From a virus, in IMG/VR virus record IMGVR_UViG_3300020419_000043, positions 1 to 37,668 of that record: a stretch of 37,668 nucleotides of DNA; one strand, written 5' to 3'. The notes under the pieces are model-generated. The model made no database searches, was not told the origin of the DNA, and saw only the letters and a list, made by a program, of their open reading frames with translations. The position numbers and the translations under genes are program-made. Shown piece by piece: positions 36,563 to 37,668 of the stretch. How positions within the stretch are numbered: the stretch's first letter is position 1; every line of letters begins with the position of its first letter.

Positions 36563-37668
36563 AATTCACAATCTCCTTGTATGTAACCACCTGCGGCATT
36601 AGCAAGTACTCTAAAGGGACGACCAGCAGCAGTAAAACTACCACATTGAAATATTATTTGACCTGTATTTGTACCGCCTTGACTGCTTAATATGCTTTGT
36701 ATTCTAGAACCGTTATAAGAAGCTACATCATCGTCAATGGTGATGTTGTTATAGGTAAAAGTAGGAGATACTCTTGTTTCAACAGGGTATGGAATAACAG
36801 TTTTACAATATATGTCATTAGAAGCAACACCCATGCAAAGAGAATCATATATTGTTGAATTATTACCGAGTCTGAATAAGTACCTTTGACACCTTTGAAA
36901 TTCATCTGCAAATAACCTATGCTCAAAATTTGTTGCAACGCTGCCTACTTCTAATTGAACTCCTGTAATGTCAAATGTTGAAGCACCAGCAGTTAGCCAA
37001 GTAGATGCCATGTCAGGAAAATAATTAGAAGTACTAACTGTTGTCCAAGTATTTAAAGTTCTGTCGTTAGTGTAATCTGTCCCATAAAAAGGTGTTAACA
37101 GTATTTGTAATCCTTGTGCGTTATTATTATCAAACTGTAAATTAGAATTTCCTGTAATTGTTTTTGTTATTTTTGTCCATGTATTATTACCTGACGCTGT
37201 AAAACTAAAAGCATAAATATAAGATGTACCATCATACGATTTCAAGAAACCATAAAAAGTTTGATTTGTGCTTGCCCTAACCCAAAAACTCAAAGTTATA
37301 GAACTAGAAGAAGATTTAAAATTCCAACCACTTGTTGCTATATCTTGTGCTTCTATTTTTTGTACCAACTCAAAATAAGCGTTTGCATTAGCTGTACCAG
37401 CACCATTTAAAGCAAATCTAAAAAAGTTACTGAAACCATTTTGATATGGTGTATCACTAGAACTCGTACTTTGCTGTGAACTTGTAACTGTTGCGTCATG
37501 ATCTCCACTATAAGCAGCCCATCTATCAACAGTTTGATAACCGTTAGATGTAGATGACGTACCACGTTGAGCCACTTGCATAGCTCCGTTGATTATTAAA
37601 TTACGATTAGCAACTGGAAAGTTTAGTTTTGCTTGCGTAATACTTCCGTCAGCAGGGGTAGTAGATAT
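36559..37668 (-). CDS. Tail fibre protein, C-terminal 370 codons (enters from the right edge)
   Basis: The frame is open from the edge (STTPADGSITQAKLNFPVAN, then RNLIINGAMQVAQRG) to TGA at 36559. NLIINGAM-VAQRG, a carbohydrate-binding-module-like beta domain (residues rich in Thr/Ser/Trp) and the late FEHRLFADEFQRCQRYLFR block are standard in receptor-binding tips of marine phage fibres. The in-frame ATG at 37581 is internal, not the start. The N-terminal part is at 1-2183; joined, the protein would be about 1096 aa. Confidence 0.82.
   Translation of the reverse strand: MSTTPADGSITQAKLNFPVANRNLIINGAMQVAQRGTSSTSNGYQTVDRWAAYSGDHDATVTSSQQSTSSSDTPYQNGFSNFFRFALNGAGTANANAYFELVQKIEAQDIATSGWNFKSSSSSITLSFWVRASTNQTFYGFLKSYDGTSYIYAFSFTASGNNTWTKITKTITGNSNLQFDNNNAQGLQILLTPFYGTDYTNDRTLNTWTTVSTSNYFPDMASTWLTAGASTFDITGVQLEVGSVATNFEHRLFADEFQRCQRYLFRLGNNSTIYDSLCMGVASNDIYCKTVIPYPVETRVSPTFTYNNITIDDDVASYNGSRIQSILSSQGGTNTGQIIFQCGSFTAAGRPFRVLANAAGGYIQGDCEL

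Noticed and set aside
1-37668. tRNA or other structured RNA genes
   Set aside because: I saw no cloverleaf or rRNA-like sequence by eye; a tRNA scan was not possible here.

Overview
The window reads as an essentially complete genome of a small, AT-rich tailed phage (podovirus type: portal, short-tail proteins and large ejection-type proteins, no tape measure or tail tube). One tail-fibre reading frame leaves the left edge and re-enters at the right edge, so the 37.7 kb sequence is probably a circularly permuted or circularised genome cut inside that gene. Several proteins resemble, from memory of the families, those of the Bordetella BPP-1 podovirus group (Bbp16-, Bbp17- and Bbp19-like capsid-module proteins). 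The small basic proteins, the 2OG-Fe(II) oxygenase and the secreted or membrane accessory genes look like those of marine phages of SAR11 or picocyanobacteria. The host cannot be fixed from the sequence.

Layout. Minus strand, 25.0 to 2.2 kb, then across the ends: the late block. In transcription order it holds a small HTH protein, terminase small and large subunits, 2OG oxygenase, GNAT acetyltransferase, a small Ala/Gln-rich protein, portal, two tiny basic proteins, Bbp19-like protein, scaffold, major capsid protein, capsid cement, a 97-aa protein, a terminator, two short-tail proteins, two internal/ejection-type proteins (189 and 782 aa), a giant 2777-aa polyvalent protein (two ADP-ribosyltransferase-like domains and a zincin motif), the tail fibre and a 57-aa protein. 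Plus strand, 25.2 to 32.6 kb: the early block, with an unknown 326-aa protein, a Cro-like regulator, a zinc-ribbon protein, small unknowns, an HTH protein, YqaJ exonuclease, RecT annealase, DUF1376 replication protein, ribbon-helix-helix protein, DnaC-like loader, RusA resolvase and an SSB-like protein. From 32.6 to 36.6 kb lies an accessory zone of short cassettes on alternating strands, rich in signal peptides and membrane segments.

How it works. The recombination set (YqaJ + RecT + RusA + SSB-like) and loader-type replication genes, with no DNA or RNA polymerase recognised, imply that the phage borrows the host replisome and RNA polymerase. No integrase, att site or endolysin was recognised.

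Most interesting signals: (1) four copies of GTGTGACCGTAA, each followed after a constant 21 nt (counted from TGTGAC) by a -10-like hexamer in three or four cases, all 30-65 nt upstream of late genes: a likely family of activator-dependent late promoters; (2) a 124-aa ORF with a perfect Shine-Dalgarno nested out of frame inside the giant gene, exactly where GC content jumps from about 20-25% to about 50%; (3) early genes that share a hairpin followed by an AT-rich leader without Shine-Dalgarno; (4) an octamer, TGTTGCAT, inside the early promoters.
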